From contig OX463812.1 of the NCBI GenBank assembly GCA_949825045.1, forward strand, positions 5,874,661 through 5,938,660: DNA of 64,000 nucleotides. Direction: 5' to 3'. Position 1 is the stretch's first letter. Every line of letters begins with the position of its first letter. The notes under the pieces were generated by a model. It saw only the letters and a list, made by a program, of their open reading frames with translations, had not been told where the DNA came from and did no database searches. This document shows positions 49,859-60,859 of this stretch, one piece after another. The position numbers were made by a program, and so were the translations under genes. The stretch is from Argyresthia goedartella. Lineage: Eukaryota > Arthropoda > Insecta > Lepidoptera > Argyresthiidae.

Positions 49859-50559
49859 TTCTTCAAATTACAGTTAATAGATAGTAGTGGGTCGTAATTT
49901 AGTGCTTTTTACTATGCATTATCGCGGTAATGTACTTTTTTAATCCCCTCTCCGCTAAGCTATGCCTACAAACAATTAATATTTTTGCGAAGAAATAAAC
50001 TATTTTAGGTTAAGTACATATTATGAAAATCAATCATCAAATTTGTATCATTATTTTATCAAATTATATTTTTTTCGATACATATTAACCTTAACCTTAA
50101 CTCAGGCCCTGGCCAAACATAGCCAAGCTGCTCGTGTAACCGAGTCAGCGTGGATCGAAACGTAGACGGTCGAGCATGTCTTGGTCGAACTAAACTAATT
50201 TCAGCTAACTAATGCTGACATTCACTGAATGAACGTATATTTAAATGAACAATTGACTACGGCTTGCGCACGGCCCTTAGAAACATGAAAGGGAAGACTT
50301 AAAAATGAATTCCAGTAGTGACTCACATTGGAATATCCTTGTGATTAAAAACATTATTTTTTATAGGCTGTTTCGCGGTTTTCCACTATTGCGTAATATG
50401 CTCCATTATGAACCTAAATGCGTTGCCATAAAGAGTATTTTTACGAGCGAGTGTGTTGAACATTTATCTAATGAATACTCAGCAATACACGTACAAATAC
50501 GAGCCATATAGATTGATATCCCATATTGATTTTGCCCCATCTAGAGACGCAGCTTTCCA

Positions 50560-50810
50560 AATCTACTTCAGTGACGTCAATGCGTTATCTCCAATTCGTT
50601 TTCTGATTGGCTGATTCCATTTATCCGGTCGTGTGATTGGTCGATAACATTCAATCTCGCTTCTGATTGGCTTTCGCGGTGGCCGATGTTTTTTATACTT
50701 TACTTAGCCTACGTGATTAAATTGAGCATTTGCTGAAACAGGTCAATCGGATAGCGAGTTGCGACTGAACGTTTTGTTTTGTAGAGGTTTTTTTACGTTC
50801 AATAAAGGAT
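50560..50810 (+). promoter_or_regulatory. Compact promoter and poly(A) module, possible solo LTR
   Basis: In order: a perfect CRE TGACGTCA (50572-50579), inverted CCAAT boxes ATTGG at 50606, 50636 and 50666, a TATA-like ttttatacttta (50691-50702), about 100 bp of leader, and AATAAA at 50801-50806. A promoter directly followed by a poly(A) signal suggests an LTR (U3-R-U5), but I cannot define its ends or a primer-binding site. A host promoter is the alternative. Confidence 0.45.
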
Positions 50811-51004
50811 ATTAGTTTTAAAACTACGGATTGAGTTCACAACTGCAATCCATTTTCACAATTTTGATCATTTGACTATTTTATACCTCACTAACAAGGA
50901 TGTCACGTATTATTTATACCTTTATTCGAACTCCAGTGATTCCTTGAAAAGGTCTCCTATTTTCCGCGTATTTTCCTTAATTACTGAGGTCTCGAAACTA
51001 CGTA

Positions 51005-51237
51005 CAGTCAGCATCAGATATTTGAGAGCGCGCAAGCTTCTCAAATCTATCTACGCATCATAAACAAACAGAAATATCTACACAGACAAGTGTCAAAATG
51101 ATGACAACATCCTCTGTGTCAAGATGTAGGCTTGCCATCGGTCTGAGACTTTGGCTCTGTAGATATTTCTGGTTGTTTATGATGTGTAGATCTAAGTGAG
51201 TAGCTTGCGTGCCCACATATATCTGATGCTGACTGTT
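51005..51237. repeat. Hairpin MITE, well-preserved copy
   Basis: Arms of about 80 bp: 'cagtcagcatcagatattt' with 'aagcttctcaaatctatcta' and 'cataaacaaacagaaatat' on the left, complemented on the right by 'atatttctggttgtttatg', 'gtagatctaagtgag' and 'atatctgatgctgactg'. Confidence 0.8.
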
Positions 51238-51500
51238 CCTCTTTCTGTAGTTTGGTAAGATCTAAAACTTAACGTGCTCTCATTATCTCGATTGAGGGCG
51301 TTTACCTTTCTGACAAGGGAATCCAGGCTCCATTGGTCAGTATTTGTGTTGTCATTTGTAGTAAGTACACTATTTCGTGTAAGGGATGAAATAACAGTAT
51401 TCACAGACATCCGCTCAAATGAAGTTTCGCTTTTACTGAAGTTGTAATTTCGGAAACTGCATCCGGCAAACTCAGCTGAGATTCAGAGACGAAAATGCTG

Positions 51501-51546
51501 CTGCTAAGAAAAATGAGCACTCAAGAGTGCTAATTTTTCTTAGCAG
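51501..51546. repeat. 46-base near-perfect hairpin
   Basis: 22-bp arms with one mismatch and a two-base loop: ctgctaagaaaaatgagcac and its complement. It is too tight a loop for a typical miRNA precursor and may be a palindrome left by rearrangement. Confidence 0.75.
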
Positions 51547-52317
51547 GAGTATTTACACTCAAGTGAGTCTCCAGATCTATCTAAATGTTGCAGGGAGAAA
51601 CCATAGTCGGATATGTGGTTGCATTGATGTTTTATCGACTGAATATTTATTTATTTTTATACAGTATACATCCGTAACCACCAAATATGAAATTCAGATC
51701 AGTACACCAAAGTGCCTAAGGGGGTAATATGTTTCAGCCAAAGAAGGCGTCAACGACAACGAAGTTCCTTGACTGTTGCTAGATTCAGCAGTGGGGAACC
51801 AGTTCTGGACCATTTTGAACACATTTCCTCCAGAATTCCATTGTTTCCGCCCTACCGGTTCCGGCCCGGTAAAATGTAATAGAATCCAACTAGGGTTGGA
51901 AGTTCATTTTGGAAAAATCCGACGGCGTCCTGTCGCACAACTTTGTCTCACTCAATGTAACGCCACTAACGCGATGACGCCAAAACGCAAAATTTTAAAA
52001 TACCTCCGTCACATCACTACTGAACCGATTTTATCAAAACGTATCAAAGAACCATTGCAATAAAGTCCGTTTGACCGCTATTTCTTGGTAAGCTGATAAC
52101 GTTCGTACTACCGAACCTATTTTTACAAACCATATCTGTGAACCATTGCAGGGAAGTCATCTACCATCTACAGCAAACCGCAATGAAATCCGTCCACCCG
52201 TTTGACCGCTAGGGTGCCACGGACAGACAGATACAGACAGACATACAGATATACCGACCGACAGGCTTTACGTATTTTATCGTCGATGCGAGGCCGGGCT
52301 GCGTTCTTACTAATTTA

Positions 52318-52535
52318 GTAGGTATACCTCGCGCCACGAATTAAGATCGCTGGGCGACGTTGGCGGGAATTACTTCGCATATGTATATGTCGCGCCACAC
52401 GTTATGAGCGTCTACATATGCGCAGTAATTCCCGCCAACGTCGCCCAGCGCTCTTAATTCGTGGCGCGAGGTATACAGGTATTGAAAAGTGACTACTGCG
52501 CATTCAAGGCGACCGCTTATAACGTGTGGCGCGTC
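52318..52535. repeat. Near-perfect long palindrome and its repeat flank
   Basis: 52324-52475 is an inverted repeat with arms of about 65 bp ('gtatacctcgcgccacgaat', 'cgctgggcgacgttggcggg', 'aattacttcgcatatgta' and complements) and a short loop. It differs at only a few positions. The flank 'caggtattgaaaagtgactac' matches 40935-41050. Confidence 0.85.
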
Positions 52536-52691
52536 ATAAAGTAGTTTAATTATTTTTTACTTACAGTCGACGTATCAAAATAGAAATCACATGACAGTTG
52601 CGATGATTTTGTACAGGCTATACAAAAAAACCTTGTATAAGTGTATTGTGTACCAACTTAATCGATTCAGAGTTCGGTCGTTTAATATTAC

Positions 52692-53190
52692 TTTATCTAC
52701 ACACGTATCATAAACCCTCTTTACTGCGTTCAAAAACCGCACGTTACGATCACCATTATGTTAAACTACTTGGTAAAAGCTCGTTTCGTATCTGGAAAAC
52801 TACACATAATGGTCATTATGTGTAGTTTTTCTACATATAATGACATTCAAATTTCGAACGCCGACGCCCACCCGCGTGCCGTCCCTAGTTTGTCTGTGAA
52901 ATTGGTACTGACATTCAAATTTCGATCGCCGACGCCCGCCTGCGAGAAGTTGGTACTACAGAACAAGTTAAACAATTGCAGAACCACAATGCCGGTCAAA
53001 CATGCGGTTCCTGAACACATCAAAGAGAGCTTATGATATGTGTGTAGATAAACTAGTGTATGTAACTGTACATAATTAGGCATTAAAACTCTCGAGTGAT
53101 ATTATTATGAAACTCGCCTTCGGCTCGTTTCATAAACCCACTCTCGAGTTTTAATGCCCTCCATTATGCAGCAGTCACATAAACTACTAT
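52692..53190 (+). repeat. TTTATCTACACAC repeat, copy 3 (full hairpin, internal duplication)
   Basis: It has the full ctcgag-bounded hairpin module, a near-perfect palindrome around 'acacataatggtcattatgtgt' at 52796-52829, and a duplicated inner block ('gacattcaaatttcg' plus 'cgccgacgccc' twice). Confidence 0.8.
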
Positions 53191-54179
53191 TTACACACCT
53201 ACAACAGACACACGAGTGATCCTATAATGGTTCCGTGATTCCGTCTTTCATTTTAAGATGAGGAACCCTAAACACTGAGACACAATTTATTTTCCTCCTT
53301 TAATTGTTTAGGATTTACATCGACTCGCACCAAACTATTGACAGGCGATAAATGCATTCTAAACTCAACTTAAGTACAACTCAGTGAAGCACGGAAGTGT
53401 AGTGCATGTCAACCAGGTTCCCTTTTCATATAGCCCTGATGTGTTCAAATTGTGTTTAAACTGTAAAGTCTGGTGCTAGTTGGCCTTAATATCCTCCTTT
53501 TGTCAGGCCATTCTCAAAATCCGAGTTGACATTATAATCAAAATGAATTATTGACATTGCTAAATCCCTGAAAATATAAGTGAGGGAGGGTTACCTTGAA
53601 GACCCCTATAAAGCCTTCATACGAATAAAACAGCCATACAACATGCTACATACAATAAACTTTAATTAAAACCAAGCCGTAGACAGCTGGCGTTAAATCT
53701 GTACGTAACTCTGCAATAAAATAAAATGTTGGTGCTATCTCTTTCTGTATTATGCACCGGGAGTATAGCCGTCTCTCTTCAGATAGCCTCTGGCCAAGGA
53801 CTGGGCCGCACATCGATTTTGACAGAGCACTTTACGGCCGGCCAAATTCAAGGGTGCATCCTAACCTCGACAGAGGATACTTGCAGGTTTTGGAGATTGA
53901 TTGGGTAAATGCAGCTGGAAATTGGAGAGTTTCAGAGTTAAATCCTACCGATAATTGGCGGACTTTCTTTCTCTTCCATGAAAAGTATTAGTATTTATTA
54001 TTATGTATCTACTATTTATTTATGTATATGTTACATATTTATATAGCATTATTTTTAGTATTATGTAGATATTGGTAAGTAGTTTATTATTTTTATCAAT
54101 ATTTTTATTGTTGTGCACATAGTTCTACCTTTAGTTTCTTTTTTCCTCTTTCTTTCTTTCTTTCTTTCCATATTAGGTT

Positions 54180-54290
54180 AGCTGGATGCAATCTCTTGTT
54201 AGAGATAAGCTCGCCTTTGTACATGTTCTTTCCTTTATATTTGTTTTGGTTTCACTATTTTGTGCATTAAAGTATTACACAGTATTACAA
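54180..54290 (+). mobile_element. LINE 3' end fragment
   Basis: 'gagataagctcgcctttgtac' followed by a T-rich UTR and 'gcattaaagtatt' at the end is typical of a Jockey/CR1-like LINE 3' terminus. The preceding 53745-53990 has an 80-codon frame that I cannot identify. Confidence 0.5.
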
Positions 54291-54291
54291 T

Positions 54292-54575
54292 TCTTCTGTA
54301 GCGCAGTGGTCGAGGCTTTGCGTGAGGTCCCGTGAGCGAATCCCGTCTCGGGAAGAAGAAAAACAACCCCCAATCGCTGTGTCCCCGACGACCTCTGTGG
54401 CGCAGCGGTTGTGGCTCTGCCTACCATGCGAGAGGTCCCGGGTTCCATCCCCGGCTAGGGGTAAAAAAAAACAAGAAAAAAACCCATGTCTTGGATGTCT
54501 ATATGTGTGTGACGTCGCTGTTTCTGGTTCTCACGACACAGGGTATCCTAGTGTGGGGCCATAAATGATTATGTT
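54292..54575 (+). mobile_element. Two adjacent SINE family 1 copies
   Basis: A head fragment at 54292-54365 ('gtagcgcagtggtcgaggc', 'gagcgaatcccgtctcggg'). A nearly full copy at 54390-54575 has 'acgacctctgtggcgcagcgg', 'accatgcgagaggtcccgg', an A-rich run and the 'cacagggtatcctagtgtgg' tail. Confidence 0.85.
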
Positions 54576-55674
54576 TATGTTTCTGGGTCCCACGACACAT
54601 GGTATCCTAATGTTAAGCTGGGACGGCTGCATAGATACTAATTTTGTATGGCCCAGATAATTTAGTTTCTCGCTGCACCTTCGAATTTCTGAACCGTTAT
54701 ATTATAACAAATACCAAACTTTACCCAGAAAAAGTAACTATCGTAGTCAAAGTCACGATCACTTTGAGTTGTCCCAATGCATTACGAAAATCGTCTCTAA
54801 GACACAAAACAAGAAGTATAAGAAAGTCGAGGGGTCTTTTAACGAGATCGCGACAGTATAGATACCATACTTAGAATCTACATTTCTCTTTTTACCTTTG
54901 TATTAGCATTCTTTGCAAAAGCATGCTCTAAATTATTCCACCTTTAACACACACTCGCGACGAACAGTTACCATACCTTTTGTTCAGAAAGTCAGTGCTC
55001 TAATGTTATTCCGAATATCTAAATTGCAATCTGTTCCATTCCCATTTTGCACTAGCTTCCTTTACTTGCGTCATAAGATCCGTGGCAGTAGTCGATTCAT
55101 CCATTTTGAATCGAGTCAGAAAACTGACAGTATTTTAGTATAGTCAATCATCCACTGCATCTCTTAGATTAAAATCCCGGCTGCCTAGGGGTTTGCTTAC
55201 CAGCCTTTGAAGATATGCACCCCGATTCTCGCCATACATGTTTTAAAAGGACCAAGATTCAACGATCGAACTATCCTCAGTCTCAAGTCTCACCCCGTGT
55301 GGTCCCAGTATTTCCAGCCATAAAACGTATCTATAAAATTGACGTAACGACGCAAGATTTTCTTAATTTCCCCCACGATATTGATCCAACAATAAAAACT
55401 CCTATAAAATGCGCCTGCTGATTCACGGAATGACGCGGTACTGCGATAAAAAAACACGCTATTTCTAAAATACCTTAACAACATAATGTGTGTTCTATCT
55501 AATGTCATACCAGTAACATAATACGTGTAGTAAGAGACGGAAAACATCGTGAATAGCCTTCATATATCCATGTCTGCGGCGATGGGCTAGCCCTGTCGCG
55601 CAAAATGGAGTAAACTGGCTAAACGTGGTCACAACTGGCCCTGTGCCACTCCATACGAGAAAAGGCCGGTCCCC

Positions 55675-56230
55675 CCGTACCGTACCCCCCCGTTTCGAAT
55701 CAGCGTCGCACGGGCGGGCGTCTAAACGCTAGTTTGGACCCCGCCCGTTCGGTACGACGACCTCTGTGGCGCTGCGGCTGTGGCTCTGCCTACCATGCGA
55801 GAAGTACCGGGTTCGATCCCCGGCTGGGGATAAAGAAAAAAAAACCTTAGTTATTGGATGTTTTTAAGTGTGTGATGTCGCTGTTTCTGGGTCCCACGAC
55901 ACAGGGTATCCTAGTGTGGGGTCAGAAGCAATGTATGTGCCTGTTTATGTTTTTACGTTTGTAGTACGGTACGGTGGTACGCCCGTCTCGATCGCAGCCG
56001 ATCCATCTCGAGTCGGCTTTTTCGCCCCGTTCAAAGCGGCTACGATACGATACGGTGCGCGCGCGCCAGTCTGGACGTGATCGCGGCATGCGCAGGTCGC
56101 ACACTTGACACGGAAATGAACACGCGATGATCGCAGCGAAGGGGGCGACGTTGCGGAGAAACGGTCTATTTTACATCGCGTCCAGAGATTTTGGATCGCG
56201 ACGCTGATACGATACGGAGGTACGGTACGG
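55675..56230. mobile_element. GC-rich MITE with CCGTACCGTACC ends, split by a SINE
   Basis: The left end is ccgtaccgtacc with downstream 'aatcagcgtcgca'. The right end is its complement, 'cgacgctgatacgatacgg' then ggtacggtacgg. GC content is well above the surroundings. A SINE sits at 55755-55965. The element class is unknown. Confidence 0.7.
55755..55965 (+). mobile_element. SINE family 1 inside the GC-rich MITE
   Basis: A complete-looking copy: 'acgacctctgtggcgctgcgg', 'ggttcgatccccggctggg', an A-rich run, 'cacagggtatcctagtgtgg' and 'gaagcaatgtatgtgcctg'. Confidence 0.85.
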
Positions 56231-56448
56231 AAAAAAGAAGATATCTGGACCCAGCTTATGGCAAGAACATTCACAGATGAGCCTGTCACAGGTAGATCTG
56301 TCGGGTACATCCGTGCGTTATGGCTAGGTCACCGGGCGGTAAATAAGTTTCCAACGATTCGACTAAATGCAAGCAAATCAACAAGCAAGCGATAATGAGC
56401 TCGTAATATAAGTACATTATACTATAAAAATGAAATGCCTATCAAGCC

Positions 56449-56870
56449 GTTTTATCTACACACGTATCATGAACCCTCTTTACTGCGTACAAAAACCGTA
56501 CGTTACGATCAGCATAATGTTAAACCACTTGGTAAAAACTCATTTCTTATCTTAAAAATTACACATTATGACCATAATGTGTAATTTTTCTACATATTAT
56601 GACATTCAAATTTCGAACGCCTACGCCAGCCTACGTGCCGCCCCTAGTTTGTCTGTGAAGTTGGTACTGACATACAAATTTCGAACGCCAACGCCCGCCT
56701 GCGTCAAAATGGTACTACAGAACAAGCTAAACAACTGCAGAGCCACAAGGCCGGTCAAACATGCGGTTCCTGAACACATCAAAGAGAGCTTATGATATAT
56801 GTGTAGATAAAATAATGTATGTAACTGTACATAATTAGGCATTATGTAGCAGTCACAAAAACTACTATTA
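56449..56870 (+). repeat. TTTATCTACACAC repeat, copy 4 (hairpin module absent)
   Basis: It has both inverted ends and the right flank, but 'aattaggcat' joins directly to 'tatgtagcagtcac': the whole ctcgag hairpin is gone. It has the same inner duplication as copy 3, so these two are closest relatives. It also carries a perfect palindrome around 'acacattatgaccataatgtg'. Confidence 0.8.
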
Positions 56871-57311
56871 TGTGTTCTCAAGTTTATGTTTTAAGTATTT
56901 TTGTTGTTCTTGCATGTTCAACCTAACACGAAGGATAAAGGGGGCTTCGTTACGCTCACCCCCTTTACCCTTCACCTAAAAGCTACCGCAGCATTATGCC
57001 CTGATATTTGCTGTGCAAATGAGTATTTTTGATGTGCAGTTTAATATTTCCCTTTTTTATTTGTCTTGGACTGAGGTTTCGTTGAAGTTTATCTGGTGTA
57101 GAGTAACCCTGGAATATGGAAAATGTCTGATTCAGTATCGCCGTATTAATGCACTATTCAAAAAACGGTCATATGTCGGTTTAAATAGTATGCGATTAAT
57201 AATTATGATTAATTTGCTTACTAGTGACTGCCAACATTAGTGACAGGGAAAAACTGGTCAAAATCATGACTTTTAGCTTTGCTATAGTCGGCTTATAAAT
57301 AAATAAATATA

Positions 57312-57715
57312 TATATGTCGCCGTAAGATTATCAAAACCGTTAGTAGATAAACTAACGTTTTTTTCTCGTTAGAATTGTCAACTATCGACAGCTAGTAAA
57401 CTGTAGCGAACTGCTTGCTATATGACACGTTAGTTGATAAAATAACGGTTAAAACAGTTAGATAGTAAAAGGTTTAAACTTTAATTGCAAACAAAATACC
57501 AGGGCAAACACTGCGGTAACTTTGGTGAAAACTTAAGGGGGCGAGCGTAGCGAAGCCACCGAATAGTCTTTGTGTTAAGTTGACATGTAAGAACAAAAGA
57601 AACGTAAATTCTAAACCTTGTCGGACTGGTTTACTGTCTGTCGATAGTTGATCAACTAACGCGTTAGTTTATCAACAAACGGTTGACTATCTTACGGGTA
57701 CATATACATTAGTTT
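57312..57715. repeat. Second copy of the long-TIR MITE
   Basis: 'gtcgccgtaagattatcaaaaccgttag' and 'gtaaactgtagcgaactgcttgctatatg' on the left, with 'gttgatcaactaacgcgttag' and 'ttgactatcttacgg' on the right. It matches 42546-42990, with a shortened right end. Confidence 0.75.
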
Positions 57716-58059
57716 ATTAACAAAAACAAGCCTAGATGGAGGTTCTCTGTCTCCCAAATTAGGATAACCTGTGCCTTGGGAGACAGTTTCTTCCCTTTAT
57801 AAACAGTAACAATTTGTTTTTGTTGCATAGTGTTCAATTAAGATAAAAACAAAAAAGATTTACATAACATAAAAAGAAGTACTTCCTTAGTTAAAAATAA
57901 TAATAACCGCAATATTTTTATAAGATATGATCAGTTATTTCGATTGTAGGGTGTATGTAGAGTATTATTGAGTGTGTGCTGATTGAGAGAGAGTTACTGT
58001 GTGTCTGGGTGTGTGCATGAGGTGTTATGCTTGTTATTCTGAAATTGGTGTAAGCTTAT

Positions 58060-59220
58060 TAAAATAACCTAGTTTGTAGAATATATGGCGCCGCTATGTT
58101 AAGCAACAGTTTTTCAGTTTCATCATTATCTAGTCCTATAAGCCAATTTTCGGTTGGAACAGGGCATCTGAACCATCTCTTGTTGATAGGGAGGAGAGAT
58201 ACCTATTACCTGTGTTGGTATTTTACACACTTGTAAACGAAGGAATGCTTGGCGTATGCTTAAAACTTTTTTTTAATTTTGTTAATAGGAGCAAATAGTA
58301 TGACTTTTAGGACAGCACGTTGGGCAAGCTCTGCTTCCAGCAGAATTGTTTTCGATGCACTACCCCAGGCAACTATACAGTATTCGATTATACAGTGGTA
58401 TAAAGCATTATGTGTATTTAAGAGAAGATTAAGAATTTTCTCTCAAGTTTTTAAAGACGTATGTATATACTTTTCCGAATCCTTTTAGTTGTAGCTCAGA
58501 TATGTGGGCGTCACTGCAACCTATTGTCAATTATTACACCTAGGTACCTCATGCTGGATGTTCTAGCCAAAGTGTCACACTTGCAGTTTTCTGTATGCAT
58601 TTTCAGTCTGTTGCATGGATTAGTATATTATTAGTATAAATTGAAGTCAGCCCCGGGTCTACCGGCTGCGGTTTTGCTGAAGCATAGATATTTGGTTTTA
58701 AACGTATTGAGAGACAATAAATTATCCTCTAGCCAGGCAGTTACGGCACCCAAGTCCGATTCCCCTCGATGTTTCACAGTTTCTCAGGTTGTTCCATGAA
58801 ACAGTTAAACATTGTCATCCGCAAACATTATTAGCTCCATTTCGACAGCATTTAGTTCACACAAGCTGTTAATATATACAAGTAATATGCTAGGGCCAAG
58901 TGTGATGCCTTGAGGCACCCCGTATGTACAAGACATGCTGCCACTGTTCTTTTATAAACTCAGATTTACAGATTGGGTACGATTCGTAAGATAATTTTGG
59001 AACCATTTGAGGGGAAGGTCACGTATACCTAAGTTTTCCAGAAGAGAAAGAAATATTGGAATACAGACAGTATCAAAAGCCTTTTGAAGGTCTAAAAATA
59101 CACCTAGACACTTGTTGGCATTGTGAAGTTCTAGTACTATGCAGTTGCTTTGAACTTTTTGATCGTCCTCTCGAGATGTCTGCCAATGTGTATTCAATAA
59201 CGCAATAACGCGTTTTGATG
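58060..59220 (-). mobile_element. Decayed LINE reverse transcriptase
   Basis: Blocks in order on the - strand: GVFLDLQKAFDTV (motif A), LPLKWFQNYLTNRTQSVNLS, VPQGITLGPSILLVYINSL (motif B), LIMFADDN (motif C), AWLEDNLLSLNTFKTKYL, MRYLGVIIDNRLQ, and SCLGQCI-like / ILLEAELAQRAVLKV near 58300. Many stops and frame changes. It is Jockey/CR1-like. Confidence 0.85.
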
Positions 59221-59221
59221 C

Positions 59222-59649
59222 GTTTTGCTATAATAATAATAATAAGTTGGACACTATTTACACACATTGATGTTGTATGTATGTTTCGTACTAAAGGAGT
59301 TATAGTTACTAATACTTGGCTAGTCTCATCTATCCAACATTCTGACATGACAATTACATCTATTCGAGTTTTCAGACTATATAAAAAGACCATGCATGAA
59401 TGCGTCAAAATTCGCATTTACACTGCGTATGTTCACTGAAAGAATTAGTAGTAATTATCAGTTTCAGTTTTTAGTGTGGCCGAGTAGTCGGAGTATCCAG
59501 GTATATGCAGTCTATTTCACCCGACTTCTCGAGTTCTTTCTATATGTTAACAGTTACAGTCTTATATTTTTAAGAGCATGAAATAATGTTTCTTCTCTTA
59601 GATCCCGGGTTTGACTAACGAATACAAAGATTGATGCATGTCTGTGAAG
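59222..59649. other. Unassigned sequence between LINE relic and minisatellite
   Basis: The left part may be more of the decayed LINE. No gene or defined repeat is seen. Confidence 0.4.
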
Positions 59650-60346
59650 CTTTAGTGAACAGCTTGGCATAATGTGAAGATGGCCTGCTTGTTTAGTGAA
59701 CAGCTTGGCATAATGTGAAGATGGCCTGCTTGTTTAGTGAACAGCTTGGCATAATGTGAAGATGGCCTGCTTGTTTAGTGAACAGCTTGGCATAATGTGA
59801 AGATGGCCTGCTTGTTTAGTGAACAGCTTGGCGTAATGTGAAGATGGCCTGCTTGTTTAGTGAACAGCTTGGCATAATGTGAAGATGGCCTGCTTGTTTA
59901 GTGAACAGCTTGGCATAATGTGAAGATGGCCTGCTTGTTTAGTGAACAGCTTGGCATAATGTGAAGATGGCCTGCTTGTTTAGTGAACAGCTTGGCATAA
60001 TGTGAAGATGGCCTGCTTGTTTAGTGAACAGCTTGGCATAATGTGAAGATGGCCTGCTTGTTTAGTGAACAGCTTGGCGTAATGTGAAGATGGCCTGCTT
60101 GTTTAGTGAACAGCTTGGCATAATGTGAAGATGGCCTGCTTGTTTAGTGAACAGCTTGGCATAATGTGAAGATGGCCTGCTTGTTTAGTGAACAGCTTGG
60201 CATAATGTGAAGATGGCCTGCTTGTTTAGTGAACAGCTTGGCATAATGTGAAGATGGCCTGCTTGTTTAGTGAACAGCTTGGCATAATGTGAAGATGGCC
60301 TGCTTGTTTAGTGAACAGCTTGGCATAATGTGAAGATGGCCTGCTT
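59650..60346. repeat. 41-bp minisatellite, 17 units
   Basis: The unit starts gtttagtgaacagcttggc and ends gatggcctgctt. Seventeen contiguous units are nearly identical. The only clear variants are 'ggcgtaatg' in place of 'ggcataatg' at two units exactly 246 bp (six units) apart, near 59832 and 60078, and a first-base change in unit 1. The length 41 is not a multiple of three and every unit carries stops, so it is not coding. Confidence 0.97.
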
Positions 60347-60654
60347 GTTTGATTTTATCAGCGAAGTTCGAGATAGCGCAGCCTATAGGTAGTTGTAAGA
60401 GTTTTGGAAGTATTGTGTTTGATTACGTGATTTGTGACTACGTGTATTTGATGTGTTGTATGTTTAGGTGGTGTGTTTGTATAGTGTGTAGTGATTCTTA
60501 TTAAGCCTGGATAATATTCTATAGTATGTATATATATAAAATTTGAGTTTGACGACACGTGATTTACATATTTTACGGAGTGACTGAAAAATATTGTTGA
60601 CAGTATATGAAACGTTCGCAATATTGTTTCAGGAAATAAATCACATTGAGCTTT

Positions 60655-60845
60655 CTACGATTTTCCATTCAACCGATCACAATTCTACAAATTCCCAGTT
60701 TAACAGATTCTCAGACCCACAGATTCTCACCGCTACAGATTCTTAGCTGTACTGATTACCACCTCTATAGATTCTTAATTGTACGGAGTCCCAACTCTAC
60801 ATATTCCTAACTGTACCGATTCCCAATTCTACAGACAACCATTAC
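60655..60845. repeat. Degenerate 16-bp tandem repeat
   Basis: About twelve units of the form TAC-GATTC-CAA-T, for example tacagattcttagctg, tactgattaccacctc, tatagattcttaattg, taccgattcccaattc. The period is steady in the second half and slips in the first. Confidence 0.8.
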
Positions 60846-60859
60846 AGTTCTCCATATAT

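Noticed and set aside
53745..53993. 80-codon + strand frame as a host exon
   Set aside because: There is no recognisable motif, and it lies just upstream of a LINE 3' end, so LINE-derived or chance sequence is more likely.
47900..56800. Short frames ending HAVPEHIKES in the four TTTATCTACACAC repeat copies
   Set aside because: They are shared because the repeats are related. They start at different places, have indels that are not multiples of three, and sit within a MITE-like unit.
59650..60346. CRISPR array
   Set aside because: Units are contiguous without unique spacers and the window is clearly eukaryotic. It is a minisatellite.
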